Of a DNA stretch of 64,000 nucleotides, positions 44,558 to 52,439 are shown piece by piece (within the stretch, counting starts at the first letter, position 1; every line of letters starts with the position of its first letter). The stretch lies in the NCBI RefSeq assembly GCF_943912825.1, contig NZ_CALTUX010000005.1, positions 6,657-70,656 of the forward strand, in the 5' to 3' direction. This DNA comes from an uncultured Anaerococcus sp. Lineage in GTDB: Bacteria; Bacillota; Clostridia; Tissierellales; Peptoniphilaceae. Both the position numbers and the translations under genes were made by a program. Under the pieces are notes generated by a model, which ran no database searches, had not been told where the DNA came from, and saw nothing but the letters and a program-made list of their open reading frames with translations.

Positions 44558-45709
44558 CTATCTAGGGTTTACAATTGAATCAAACTTGTATTCCCCTTTT
44601 TCTATCTTCATAATTGATGCTGCCTTTTTAGGGTTGTTATTTTCATCAAAGGTAAATGAACCTGTGATGCCTTTAAAATTTAAACCCTTTATTGCAGCAC
44701 ACCTATCTCCGTTTGAATCAGACTGGGCTGCTTCAAAACCTTGTTTTATAATATAAACTGTGTCATAGCCTAGGGCTGAAAATGCAGTAGGATCTTCTCC
44801 ATAAGTTTCCTTGTATTTATTTATAAATTCTTGAACCTTTGGATCAGTATCTTCAATACTAAAGTGATTGGTAAAGAAAGAATTTTCAATTACATCATAG
44901 CTTGATGGGTCCATTGTCTTTAAGATTCCATCCCAACCATCTCCACCCAAGAAGGCTGCATTGATATTTGCATTTCTTGCTTGTGGTGTAATAAGTGATA
45001 ATTTCTCATAATATTCCGGTAATAACAATACGTCAGGATTTTTACCAGCTATAGTTGTAAGTTGGGCCTTAAAGTCCGTATCATTTTCCCCATATGATTC
45101 CTTGGCAACTATTTCAATACCTAGCTCTTCCGCCTTCTTTTCAAAGGCATCAGCTATGCCTGTTGAATAGTCACTTGCAGTATTTTCTAAGATTGCAGCT
45201 GTCTTTGCCTTTAAACTATCTTTTGCATAAATTGCTAATAAATCTCCTTGGTAAGGGTTTGTAAAACATGTCCTAAAAACATTTGGCTTTCCTACGGTTA
45301 TGGATTCTTCGGTACCTGTTGGGGTAATAACTGGTATGCCATCAGCTTGGCTTGCCTCAGCTATAGCCTGTGAAGGGCTTGAGGTATTTGTACCAATTAC
45401 AGCTGCCGCTCCACTTTCTGCAAGCTTTCTATAACTTGTAACAGAATCTGTTAACTCTCCCTTATCGTCCAATGATTCTAGACTAATTTTTTTACCATCT
45501 ATTCCGCCGTTGGCATTTATTTCTTCAACTGCCATCTTAATTCCATTTACAGTTGATACACCGTAGTTGGAATATTGGCCTGTTAGTGGGAAGGTTGAGC
45601 CGATTTTTATAGTATTCTCATCAGCTACATTTTTATTATTTGCTCCGCTTCCACATCCTGTAAATATTACTCCTGCTATAGCAATCATGGTTATAATTTT
45701 CTTGTTCAT
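44558..45709 (-). CDS. livK: Branched-chain amino acid-binding lipoprotein (LivK type)
   Basis: Periplasmic-binding-fold type I lipoprotein of about 383 residues. It has a signal peptide with lipobox FTGC, then IKIGSTFPLTGQYSNYGVSTVNGIKMAVEEINANGGIDGKKI, typical of the Leu/Ile/Val-binding family. I start at the ATG 45707-45709 with GGAGG seven bases before it; the longer open frame runs into the T-box terminator and is not coding. First gene of the transporter operon. Confidence 0.93.
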   Translation of the reverse strand: MNKKIITMIAIAGVIFTGCGSGANNKNVADENTIKIGSTFPLTGQYSNYGVSTVNGIKMAVEEINANGGIDGKKISLESLDDKGELTDSVTSYRKLAESGAAAVIGTNTSSPSQAIAEASQADGIPVITPTGTEESITVGKPNVFRTCFTNPYQGDLLAIYAKDSLKAKTAAILENTASDYSTGIADAFEKKAEELGIEIVAKESYGENDTDFKAQLTTIAGKNPDVLLLPEYYEKLSLITPQARNANINAAFLGGDGWDGILKTMDPSSYDVIENSFFTNHFSIEDTDPKVQEFINKYKETYGEDPTAFSALGYDTVYIIKQGFEAAQSDSNGDRCAAIKGLNFKGITGSFTFDENNNPKKAASIMKIEKGEYKFDSIVNPR

Positions 45710-45738
45710 TTTTTTCCTCCTAATTATTTTTGGTAGAA

Positions 45739-46012
45739 AAAAACCTCCGTCTTTCCTACCATATGGTAGAAGAGACGAAGGGTTTGTTTGCATAAATTTA
45801 ACCTACTCCGCGGTACCACTCTTCTTCATCAAACGATGCACTCTGATCATATAATGAATAACTCTGTAACGGGAGTTCCCGGCTACACCTACTAATCTTT
45901 CAATGCGCTGCTTCATGGCTAGTTCTAAGGCCCATCTTGATATTTCACACCATCCAATATCTCTCTTTAAAGATAAGTTATCTTATAATATTCCATTTCT
46001 TAGCATTTATAT
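45739..46012 (-). ncRNA. T-box leader of the liv operon (predicted specifier CUA, Leu)
   Basis: Transcribed leader (minus strand) that senses uncharged tRNA. Visible parts: the conserved AGAGAG followed by a hairpin with GGATGGTGTGA (5' part of stem I), the stem III core GGGAACTCCCGTTA, the T-box AGTGGTACCGCGG (45808-45820) that pairs with the tRNA acceptor end, and a terminator whose arms are at 45771-45781 and 45744-45754, followed by T7. By alignment to the second leader the specifier is CUA (45920-45922), a leucine codon; GCC is an alternative reading. Control by leucyl-tRNA fits the transporter. Confidence 0.85.
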
Positions 46013-46018
46013 TTACAT

Positions 46019-46046
46019 ATTATATATCCCAAAACCTACTTGTCAA
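46019..46046 (-). promoter_or_regulatory. Promoter of the first T-box leader
   Basis: TTGACA (46041-46046) and TATAAT (46019-46024) on the minus strand with a 16-base spacer; start predicted near 46012, giving a leader of about 300 nt. Confidence 0.82.
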
Positions 46047-46187
46047 ATATTTTCTTAATAAAAATAGATTTGTTTGGATATTTAATTATATGCTACCGCC
46101 GATTGCTATATTTTCCAGTCTCTTATTAATTATTTTCCAGCAAAAGCTAATATTTACTTTTTATTCTTGATAAATTTTTACAAATAA

Positions 46188-47372
46188 TTATTTATTAGTA
46201 CCTGCATCACTATCGAATTTGTACTCACCATTTTCTATTCTTATCATCTTAGCAGTTTTGATTGGGTTGTTGTTTTCGTCATAGGTAAATGATCCTGTAA
46301 CGCCTTTAAATTCTACTTTCTTTAGGGCATCTATAACCTTAGCCCATTCTGTTGTTCCTGCTGCTTCTACAGCTTGTTTATATAGGTAAACTGTGTCATA
46401 GCCTTCTGCTGCAAATGTTGATGGGTTTTCACCAAATTTTTCTTTATAGTTCTTTAAGAATGTTTGTACTTCTTCAGATGGGTCTTCTAGGGTAAATTGA
46501 TTTGAGAAGTATGAATTATCTAATGATGAAAAGCTTGATTCATCCATTACTGATAGGACTGTATCCCAACCATCAGCACCAACTAGAGTTGCATCTATGC
46601 CAGCTTCCTTTACTTGAGGAGCTATTAAGGCTACCTTTTCATAATAGTCTGGTATAAATAGGACATCTGGGTTTTGACCTCTTACATTTGTAAGCTGTGC
46701 CTTAAAGTCTGTGTCGCTATCGCCGTATGATTCATCAGCCACTACTTCCATGCCAAGTTCTTTAGCCTTTTTCTCAAACACATCAGCAACTCCCATTGAG
46801 AAATCAGAAGATTGGTTACGTAGGATTGCAACCTTTTTAGCATTTAGCTTTTCCTTTGAGAAGTGTGCTAGTACTTCACCTTGGAATGGATCTGTAAAGC
46901 ATGTCCTAAATACATTTGGCTTACCTTCTGTTATGTTTGCTTGAGTCGCTGTTGGAGTGATATATAATACCCCATCATTAACAGATGATTCTGCTATGGC
47001 TAAGGCTGGTTTTGATGGAACACCACCAAAGATTGCATCTACCTTGTCTTCCATAAGTTTGTTGTAATTTGTAACAGCATCTGTTATCTCTCCCTTATCA
47101 TCATATTCTACCCAGTCAACCTTCTTGCCTAGGATTCCGCCATTTGCATTTACTTCTTCTATGGCAAGTTTTATACCATTATTAGTAGTTTGACCATAAA
47201 TTGATAAAGGACCTGTTAAAGGAGCAGAGTTGCCAAGCTTTATTGTTTCGCTTGCTTCTTGTTTATTTGCTCCATCTGCCTTCTTGCTTTCGTTTCCACC
47301 TTCATTTCCACAGGCTGATAAAAATAGGCCTGCTAATAACATTCCAACTGCAAATTTTTTTCTTAAATTCAT
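46188..47372 (-). CDS. livJ: Second branched-chain amino acid-binding lipoprotein (LivJ type)
   Basis: 394-residue paralogue of the liv operon binding protein, with lipobox LSAC and the same opening IKLGNSAPLTGPLSIYGQTTNNGIKLAIEEVNANGGILGKKV. The ATG at 47370-47372 has GGAGG before it; an ATG four codons upstream is part of that site. It is monocistronic with its own promoter and T-box and no permease genes of its own, so it likely feeds the LivHMGF complex downstream, widening its substrate range. No terminator is obvious in 46050-46187, where I see only AT-rich sequence and the next promoter. Confidence 0.92.
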   Translation of the reverse strand: MNLRKKFAVGMLLAGLFLSACGNEGGNESKKADGANKQEASETIKLGNSAPLTGPLSIYGQTTNNGIKLAIEEVNANGGILGKKVDWVEYDDKGEITDAVTNYNKLMEDKVDAIFGGVPSKPALAIAESSVNDGVLYITPTATQANITEGKPNVFRTCFTDPFQGEVLAHFSKEKLNAKKVAILRNQSSDFSMGVADVFEKKAKELGMEVVADESYGDSDTDFKAQLTNVRGQNPDVLFIPDYYEKVALIAPQVKEAGIDATLVGADGWDTVLSVMDESSFSSLDNSYFSNQFTLEDPSEEVQTFLKNYKEKFGENPSTFAAEGYDTVYLYKQAVEAAGTTEWAKVIDALKKVEFKGVTGSFTYDENNNPIKTAKMIRIENGEYKFDSDAGTNK

Positions 47373-47399
47373 AATTTCCTCCATTATTTTTGGAATAAA

Positions 47400-47672
47400 A
47401 AAACCTCCGTCTCTTTATCCCTACTGGTTAAAGAGACGAAGGGTAATAAACAAAATTTTACACTCCGCGGTACCACTCTTTTTCATCTAATGATGCACTT
47501 AGTTTCATTTAATGAATAGCTCTGTAACGGGAGCTCCCGCACTCACCTACTTTTCGGTAAGAAAGCTCAGTGGTGATTTTCGTTAGTTTCATCTTGCTAG
47601 TTCGCACCAACCACTAGCTCTCTTGAAGACTATCCTAATTACTCTTCCACATCAACGCTTTTGTATTTGATA
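47400..47672 (-). ncRNA. T-box leader of the second binding protein (predicted specifier AUC, Ile)
   Basis: Same architecture as the first T-box: AGAGAG plus a GCTAGT/ACTAGC hairpin with GGTTGGTGCGA, stem III GGGAGCTCCCGTTA, T-box AGTGGTACCGCGG (47465-47477), and a terminator with arms 47429-47442 and 47404-47417 followed by T7. A basal stem AAGAGAGCT/AGCTTTCTT closes stem I. The codon aligned with CUA of the first leader is AUC (47575-47577), isoleucine, followed by an A as expected; ACC three bases on is the alternative. Confidence 0.85.
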
Positions 47673-47678
47673 GTTCAT

Positions 47679-47707
47679 ATTATATAACCCCTTTTAGAAT
47701 TTGTCAA
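47679..47707 (-). promoter_or_regulatory. Consensus promoter of the second T-box leader
   Basis: TTGACA (47702-47707), 17 bases, TATAAT (47679-47684) on the minus strand: a perfect sigma-A promoter, closely similar to that of the first leader. Confidence 0.88.
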
Positions 47708-47794
47708 ATAAATTTATCATATTTATTTATAATACTTAATTATTATAAGTTACCCCTCACTATAAATATTGAAATATCAATAATATAAATAAAA

Positions 47795-47822
47795 AACCGC
47801 ATACTCATTAATAAGTATACGG
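47795..47822 (-). terminator. Terminator after mgtE
   Basis: On the minus strand ACCGTATACT pairs with AGTATGCGGT (one mispair), followed by TTTTTTATTT; it starts seven bases past the mgtE stop. Confidence 0.85.
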
Positions 47823-47829
47823 TAATTGT

Positions 47830-49155
47830 TTATAAACCCAAAAGCACTGATGCTACTTCAAAATAAATTAAAAGTACACCTGTATCTACAATTGTAGTTA
47901 TAAGTGGTCCAGCCATTACGGTTGGATCTATTTTTAGCTTATCAGCAATTAATGGCAAGAGTCCACCAATTACATTTGATAGAACTATTGTCAAAAATAA
48001 TGTAATTGAGACTGTTAAATTTACTGCAAGACTTACATTATCTACTATTATTATCCTTATAAAGTTGATAGCAACAAGGACTAGGGATACAAGTGTTCCT
48101 ACCCTAGCTTCCTTAAAAATAACTTTTAAAAAGTCTTTAGCAGATAGCTCGCCACTGTATAATTGAGTCATAATTGTAGTTGATGCTTGGCTTCCAGCGT
48201 TTCCACCGGAGTCCATCAGCATTGGTATATAGGCTGTAAGGGCTACAGCTTTGGCGAGTATTGATTCATATCTTTGGATAATAAAGCCTGTCATTGTAGC
48301 AGTAATTAGACAAATTACTAGCCAAGTAGTCCTGTTTTTGGCAATGGTCCTGCTTGGTTCGTCTAGGTATGTTTCTGACTGATCAGAAATACCTGTTACG
48401 TTAGCAAAGTCCTCTTGCATCTCTTCGTGAACGATGTCGATAACATCTTCTGCTGGTACGATACCGATTAGTCTTCCTTCAGAATCTGTAACTGGCACCT
48501 CTCCTAGGTCATATTTGATAGATAGCTTAGCTACTACCTCTTGGTCGTCTGTTGGACTTACTACAGCTGTTATAGGCTCTGTGATAGATTCGATAGTAGA
48601 TTTTTTATTTCTAATAAGATCGGCTATAAATACAAATCCTATTAGGACTAAAGAATCATCTGTAACCCAGATTTGCTCTAGCTTTTCAGCATCTAAATCA
48701 GAATTCATGACCTTTTCCATAGCCTTAGCTGGAGATTCACTAGATTTTACAGATAGGAAGTTAACTGTCATTATAGAACCAACAGATTCCTCTGGATATC
48801 CTAATAGCTCGTTAATAATAGTTCTCCTGGAATCTTCGATATGGCTTGTCATTAACTTTTGAACAATATTTGCAGGTAGTTCCTGGAGGGTATCTACAAG
48901 CTCATCTTCGTCAAGTTCTTTGATTAGGTCCTTAATATTTTCTTCTGATAAAATAGATAGGATCCTATCCTTATTTTCTGGTCTTAATTCTGTAAAAGCA
49001 TCTGCCAAGAGATCCTTATTTAAAAGCTTAATCCAAATTGCTACAGATTTTTCTGGCAAAATTTCAAGCTTGTCAGCAATATCTACAGGGTTCATTTGGT
49101 TGATTTCTTCTTGTAAGTTTTTAAGATTATCAACATCATATTTTCTCTCTGCCAT
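47830..49155 (-). CDS. mgtE: Magnesium transporter MgtE
   Basis: Mg2+-gated channel of 441 residues: cytoplasmic N-domain (1-130) with acidic helical repeats (LRPENKDRILSILSEENIKDLIKELDEDELVDTLQELP), two CBS domains (about 131-255; EESVGSIMTVNFLSVKSSESPAKAMEKV, DLGEVPVTDSEGRLIGIVPAEDVIDIV), and five C-terminal helices with YIPMLMDSGGNAGSQASTTIM and PTVMAGPLITTIVDTGVLLIYF. AUG preceded by ATGAGGT. It is expressed from a promoter overlapping the end of the HAD gene, through a structured leader that encodes a short peptide. Confidence 0.96.
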   Translation of the reverse strand: MAERKYDVDNLKNLQEEINQMNPVDIADKLEILPEKSVAIWIKLLNKDLLADAFTELRPENKDRILSILSEENIKDLIKELDEDELVDTLQELPANIVQKLMTSHIEDSRRTIINELLGYPEESVGSIMTVNFLSVKSSESPAKAMEKVMNSDLDAEKLEQIWVTDDSLVLIGFVFIADLIRNKKSTIESITEPITAVVSPTDDQEVVAKLSIKYDLGEVPVTDSEGRLIGIVPAEDVIDIVHEEMQEDFANVTGISDQSETYLDEPSRTIAKNRTTWLVICLITATMTGFIIQRYESILAKAVALTAYIPMLMDSGGNAGSQASTTIMTQLYSGELSAKDFLKVIFKEARVGTLVSLVLVAINFIRIIIVDNVSLAVNLTVSITLFLTIVLSNVIGGLLPLIADKLKIDPTVMAGPLITTIVDTGVLLIYFEVASVLLGL

Positions 49156-49206
49156 TTTTACCTCATTTCTCTTTAATGTACAATGGCAAAAAGAATCGCC
49201 ACTATA

Positions 49207-49254
49207 CTAGTATCCTATTGTCTTAAAATCCGGGTCGGGCACAGCCTTATCCAT
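49207..49254 (-). CDS. Leader peptide of mgtE (15 residues, PDPD motif)
   Basis: Reads MDKAVPDPDFKTIGY then TAG, with a near-ideal AAGGAGG four bases before the ATG. It lies entirely within the predicted 165-nt mgtE leader and ends 51 bases before mgtE. Alternating Pro and Asp at residues 6-9 recalls the acidic/proline stretch (EPDP) of the enterobacterial MgtL leader peptide, where low Mg2+ destabilises the translating ribosome and switches on a Mg2+ transporter. The enterobacterial gene is unrelated in family (mgtA), so any parallel would be convergent. Translation and function are inferred. Confidence 0.55.
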   Translation of the reverse strand: MDKAVPDPDFKTIGY

Positions 49255-49275
49255 TATTCCTCCTTAAACAAATGT

Positions 49276-49301
49276 GCCTATACCTTAATGAAGATATAGG
49301 C
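49276..49301 (-). promoter_or_regulatory. Switchable hairpin in the mgtE leader
   Basis: GCCTATA (49276-49282) and TATAGGC (49295-49301) form a 7-bp stem upstream of the leader peptide. Its downstream strand also carries GGCACA (complement of 49273-49278), which can pair instead with TGTGCC inside the peptide reading frame (complement of 49238-49243). The two pairings exclude each other. A further stem (AGTGGC/GCCATT) lies between the peptide stop and mgtE. No match to the known M-box was seen. Confidence 0.5.
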
Positions 49302-49326
49302 CTAATGTCATTTCTTATCTGTTCAG

Positions 49327-49355
49327 ATTATACAGTTTTTATCTTTAAAATTCAA
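49327..49355 (-). promoter_or_regulatory. Promoter of mgtE
   Basis: TTGAAT (49350-49355), 17 bases, TATAAT (49327-49332) on the minus strand. Start predicted near 49320, so the mgtE leader is about 165 nt. The -35 abuts the HAD gene stop. Confidence 0.8.
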
Positions 49356-49356
49356 T

Positions 49357-50052
49357 TTATGCAAATATTTTATCAATCAATCCATCAACTTCTTTTAGGG
49401 ACCTTATCTCATAGTCAATATCTAAATTCAAAGTATTTTCCAAAGCATTTGGATTAAACCAAACAGTCTTAATCTTAGATCTGATTCCGCCAAGCATATC
49501 TGAAGTTAAAGAATCACCGATTATTACATAATCATCAAGATTTCTTGAACCTATATGGTCAAAAACATAGTCAAAAAACCTCTCATCAGGCTTTTCGTAT
49601 CCTACAAGTTCCGAAATAAAAGATTTGATAAAAATCTTATTTAGGCCTGACCCATCAAGCTTGCCTCTTTGTGCTGTAAGCGAGCCATTTGTCACAGCAT
49701 ATTGGTCATACTTGCCATGGAGTTTTTCGATAATCTCCTTACCATATGGATTAAAAACATAGGTCTTACCAAGCTCTTCTTGATAAGTCTTATTAAAATC
49801 ACTCGCTATTGACCTATCTATCCCATACTCAGCAAAGAAATCCTCAAATCTTCCCACAAGGACCTGATCTCTAGTTACCTCGCCTCTTTCAAGCCTTTCC
49901 CAATATGACTTATTTATAAGCTTATAGATCTTAATCATTTCATCACTTGGCTTATCCAAACCATATATATCAAAACACTCAAAAATCGCTCTAGTTTCTG
50001 CCAGGTCAAAATTTAAAAGTGTACCATCTATATCCCATAAAATTTTCTTCAT
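49357..50052 (-). CDS. HAD-family hydrolase (YjjG-like nucleotidase)
   Basis: 231-residue haloacid dehalogenase phosphatase. Motif I is ILWDIDGTLLNF (Asp7, Asp9), motif II AVTNGS, motif III lysine in VGYEKPDERFF, and motif IV VIIGDSLTSDMLGGIRSKIKTVWFN. The helical cap and the SLTSDM segment match YjjG-type house-cleaning 5'-nucleotidases. GGAGA precedes the ATG. No co-directional partner except mgtE, which has its own promoter. Confidence 0.88.
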   Translation of the reverse strand: MKKILWDIDGTLLNFDLAETRAIFECFDIYGLDKPSDEMIKIYKLINKSYWERLERGEVTRDQVLVGRFEDFFAEYGIDRSIASDFNKTYQEELGKTYVFNPYGKEIIEKLHGKYDQYAVTNGSLTAQRGKLDGSGLNKIFIKSFISELVGYEKPDERFFDYVFDHIGSRNLDDYVIIGDSLTSDMLGGIRSKIKTVWFNPNALENTLNLDIDYEIRSLKEVDGLIDKIFA

Positions 50053-50149
50053 AAAATCTCCTTACCTATTTATCTTACCCTAATTTAAAGCTATAACTAT
50101 TTACAAAATTCTTTATAAGTGATAAGCTTATTTTAAAAGAGAGGTGCTT

Positions 50150-51208
50150 ATGAAAAAAACAATAAAAATATTACTTGGTCTTGTAGGTATCGTCTTACTA
50201 GCCTTTATACTTCTATTAGTTTATCTGATGATTACAGAATATAAGCCAAAAGATGTAGAAGAAATAGCAGTAACCGGAACCAAAGACCAAAAACTAGAAC
50301 AAGACCACGATTACAAGTTACTAACATGGAATATAGGTTATGCTGGCCTAGATAAAGATACAGACTTCTTTATGGATGGAGGCAAGATGGTCTTTCCTAT
50401 ATCAAAAGACCATGTAGAAAAGGCCCTAACAGGCATTGCAGAATCCATAAAGAAGATCGACCCAGACCTATGTCTGCTCCAAGAAGTGGATAGCAATTCA
50501 AAAAGAACCTATCACATAAATGAAGTCGAATTTTTCGACAATAAATTAGACGGTATTTCAACCTTCGCCTACAATTACAAGGTAAACTTCGTTCCAATTC
50601 CCTTCCCTCCAATGGGCAAGGTAAATTCCGGAATCTATACAAATTCCAAATACCAAATCGAATCATCCTTTAGGTACCAACAACCAATCCCACATAAGTG
50701 GCCTGTAAGGCTCGCCAACCTAAAAAGAGGCTTCAACGCATCCTACCTCCCAATCGAGGGAACTGATAAGCAGCTAGTCCTTGTCAATGCCCACCTAGAT
50801 GCCTACGAATCAGGCTCAAATGGAAGGCTTGCCCAGACCAAACAAATCCTAGCCTTCATGGCAGAAGAATATAAAAAAGGCAACTACGTAATAGTAGGTG
50901 GAGACTTTAACCAAGAACTAAGAGAAGGTCACAAAACAGACACACCAGAAGACATGTGGCATCCATCACCATTCCCTTATGAATATATGTCAGATGATTT
51001 CAAAACAGTCTTTGATGAAAACATAAACTCCTCAAGACTAAACCACAAGCCATACGACCCAAACGACTCCTACGAATGCATAATAGATGGCTTCATAGTC
51101 AGCAAAAATGTCACAGTAAATAAAGTCGAAGGCCAAAAACTAGGTTTCGTAAACAGCGACCACAACCCAGTCCTCTTGGAATTCAAACTAGAAAAAGAAA
51201 ATAAGTAA
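50150..51208 (+). CDS. Endonuclease/exonuclease/phosphatase family protein, membrane anchored
   Basis: 352 residues with an N-terminal uncleaved-type hydrophobic helix (ILLGLVGIVLLAFILLLVYL, about 6-25) and an external EEP domain: LTWNIGYAG, CLLQEVD, LVNAHLDAY, VIVGGDFNQE and FVNSDHNPVLLEF, the complete metal and catalytic set. Such proteins act as phosphodiesterases or sphingomyelinase-like enzymes; the substrate is not predictable. GAGG precedes the ATG at 50150; an in-frame GTG two codons earlier overlaps this site. Codon use is noticeably richer in C-ending codons in the second half than in its neighbours. Confidence 0.88.
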   Translation: MKKTIKILLGLVGIVLLAFILLLVYLMITEYKPKDVEEIAVTGTKDQKLEQDHDYKLLTWNIGYAGLDKDTDFFMDGGKMVFPISKDHVEKALTGIAESIKKIDPDLCLLQEVDSNSKRTYHINEVEFFDNKLDGISTFAYNYKVNFVPIPFPPMGKVNSGIYTNSKYQIESSFRYQQPIPHKWPVRLANLKRGFNASYLPIEGTDKQLVLVNAHLDAYESGSNGRLAQTKQILAFMAEEYKKGNYVIVGGDFNQELREGHKTDTPEDMWHPSPFPYEYMSDDFKTVFDENINSSRLNHKPYDPNDSYECIIDGFIVSKNVTVNKVEGQKLGFVNSDHNPVLLEFKLEKENK

Positions 51209-51211
51209 GAC

Positions 51212-51243
51212 AAAAGCCCAAAGCATATGCCTTGGGCCTTTCT
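51212..51243. terminator. Bidirectional terminator
   Basis: GCCCAA and TTGGGC with an inner GCAT/ATGC pairing form a stable stem between the EEP gene and the converging GNAT gene, flanked by AAAA and TTTC. Confidence 0.8.
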
Positions 51244-51246
51244 TAT

Positions 51247-51669
51247 CTATAAATCAAGCCTATAAAGTTCATTTCCGCACTCTTTAAAGCCAAATTTACT
51301 AAATAAATTAAGACTAGGCTCATTAAAATCATAAATCTCAGCCTTTAAATAGCTAAGTCCCTTATCTTTAGCATAATCAATCAATTTTCTTAAAACAAGA
51401 GAACCAAGACCCTTGCCCCTATAATCCTTATCAAGAACAAGGGCAACCATATTATCATCAAAAATAGCACAATCACCAATAAGCTTATTATCATATTCTA
51501 TATAAAATAAGTCTCCGTGCTTAGATAAATAAGTATACATCCTAATAAGGTCATCCAGATCATAAGCTTTCCGGGCCCCATCAACCATCTTCACAGTAAG
51601 TGGGTCTTTGTACCAAGCTAAACTTGTGTCATAAGCTGGGAAATAATCAATTATTTCGATCTCTTTCAT
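51247..51669 (-). CDS. GNAT family N-acetyltransferase
   Basis: 140-residue acetyl-CoA-dependent acyltransferase. The CoA loop is VLDKDYRGKGLGSLVLRKLIDYA, followed by LKAEIYDFNEPSLNLFSKFGFKECG. The acceptor is unknown. Last gene of a compact unit with the unknown gene (6-base gap) and the XRE regulator. Confidence 0.88.
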   Translation of the reverse strand: MKEIEIIDYFPAYDTSLAWYKDPLTVKMVDGARKAYDLDDLIRMYTYLSKHGDLFYIEYDNKLIGDCAIFDDNMVALVLDKDYRGKGLGSLVLRKLIDYAKDKGLSYLKAEIYDFNEPSLNLFSKFGFKECGNELYRLDL

Positions 51670-51675
51670 AAATTT

Positions 51676-52089
51676 TTAAACCCTAAACCAATCATTATCC
51701 AGAAGCTTTTCTATATTTTTCTCATTATTTACAAAAATCTTGCCCTTATATGGGATTTCGTATTGGTAGACCTTGCCTAGGTGGTTAATTTTTAGGATAT
51801 TTTTATAAGAATAGTCTATGCTTATATCCTCTATCTCATTCCAGGCCATGAAGAGGAAGTCTTTTTTTAGTGAATTAGACATTTCTGATTCATAAATTCC
51901 CTTTGGGCCAAAATGTAAGATAAAGGTCCTGGTGCTATCAAATACATAATATAACTTGCTTAAGAGTAGTTTTATAAGACCATTAGCTGCTGAGTTATGC
52001 TTAAAGGCTACTAGGTAGGCTCCCTCATCTCCAAAGGCTTCTTTTACTTTTTCTTCTATTTCTTCATTTGAATTAAATAATAATCCCAT
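51676..52089 (-). CDS. Hypothetical protein (137 residues)
   Basis: No family recognised. A soluble mixed alpha/beta protein with no signal or membrane helix: an acidic helix near the start (NEEIEEKVKEAFGDEGAYLVAFKH), a strand-rich middle (YYVFDSTRTFILHFGPKGIYESEM, AWNEIEDISIDYSYKNILKINH) and a short C-terminal helix. The strand pattern with a final helix is reminiscent of a PH-like fold, which is only a guess. It sits between the XRE regulator (8-base gap) and the GNAT gene, so all three are probably co-expressed. Confidence 0.75.
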   Translation of the reverse strand: MGLLFNSNEEIEEKVKEAFGDEGAYLVAFKHNSAANGLIKLLLSKLYYVFDSTRTFILHFGPKGIYESEMSNSLKKDFLFMAWNEIEDISIDYSYKNILKINHLGKVYQYEIPYKGKIFVNNEKNIEKLLDNDWFRV

Positions 52090-52097
52090 AATTTCTC

Positions 52098-52304
52098 CTA
52101 TTTAAATATAAATACTTCCTTGATGTCTTTATCAAAAACCTTGCAAATCTTATAGGCTGTCTCAAGGGTTGGGCTTATAGTATTATTTTCATAAGCCATT
52201 ATCGACCTGCGCTTAAGACCTACCATTTTTGCCAGGGCATTTTGAGAAAGACCCATTTCCTTCCTAAATTCCTTGATTCTATTATCTATTTCTACTTCTA
52301 TCAT
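52098..52304 (-). CDS. XRE-family transcriptional regulator
   Basis: 68-residue single-domain Cro/C1-type regulator: IKEFRKEMGLSQNALAKMVGLKRRSIMAYENNTISPTLETAYKICKVF, with the recognition helix around LKRRSIMAYENN. There is no effector domain. Its promoter carries two copies of a 16-base repeat, so it probably represses its own three-gene operon. Similar tiny XRE proteins accompany a membrane or DUF partner in many Firmicutes. Confidence 0.9.
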   Translation of the reverse strand: MIEVEIDNRIKEFRKEMGLSQNALAKMVGLKRRSIMAYENNTISPTLETAYKICKVFDKDIKEVFIFK

Positions 52305-52322
52305 AGAAAACCCTTCTTTTTT

Positions 52323-52383
52323 GTTACATTTATAGTACTATTTATGTTACTTTTATAGTACCATATTTATAAAATTTATACAA
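52323..52383 (-). promoter_or_regulatory. Promoter with duplicated operator of the XRE operon
   Basis: Minus-strand promoter: TTGTAT (52378-52383), 17 bases, TACTAT with an upstream TG (52355-52360). Two direct repeats, GTTACTTTTATAGTAC (52346-52361, covering the -10) and GTTACATTTATAGTAC (52323-52338), are 23 bases apart and differ at one position. The layout suggests repression by the small XRE protein bound to adjacent sites. Confidence 0.65.
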
Positions 52384-52439
52384 GTATAAATAAAAAATCG
52401 CTTACATAGAACTACATATTTGAATTGCTATATCCCTAT

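Noticed and set aside
45710..45793. N-terminal extension of the liv binding protein by 28 codons
   Set aside because: It would translate the T-box terminator hairpin; the internal ATG has GGAGG and yields a proper lipoprotein signal peptide.
48434..48862. 142-codon open frame antisense to the mgtE CBS region
   Set aside because: Composition is that of a reverse-complement shadow (Ser/Ile rich), and mgtE is certain on the other strand.
49156..49320. M-box (ykoK) Mg2+ riboswitch in the mgtE leader
   Set aside because: The leader is about 165 nt, but I could not find the conserved M-box segments and much of it is occupied by the peptide ORF. A covariance search would settle this.
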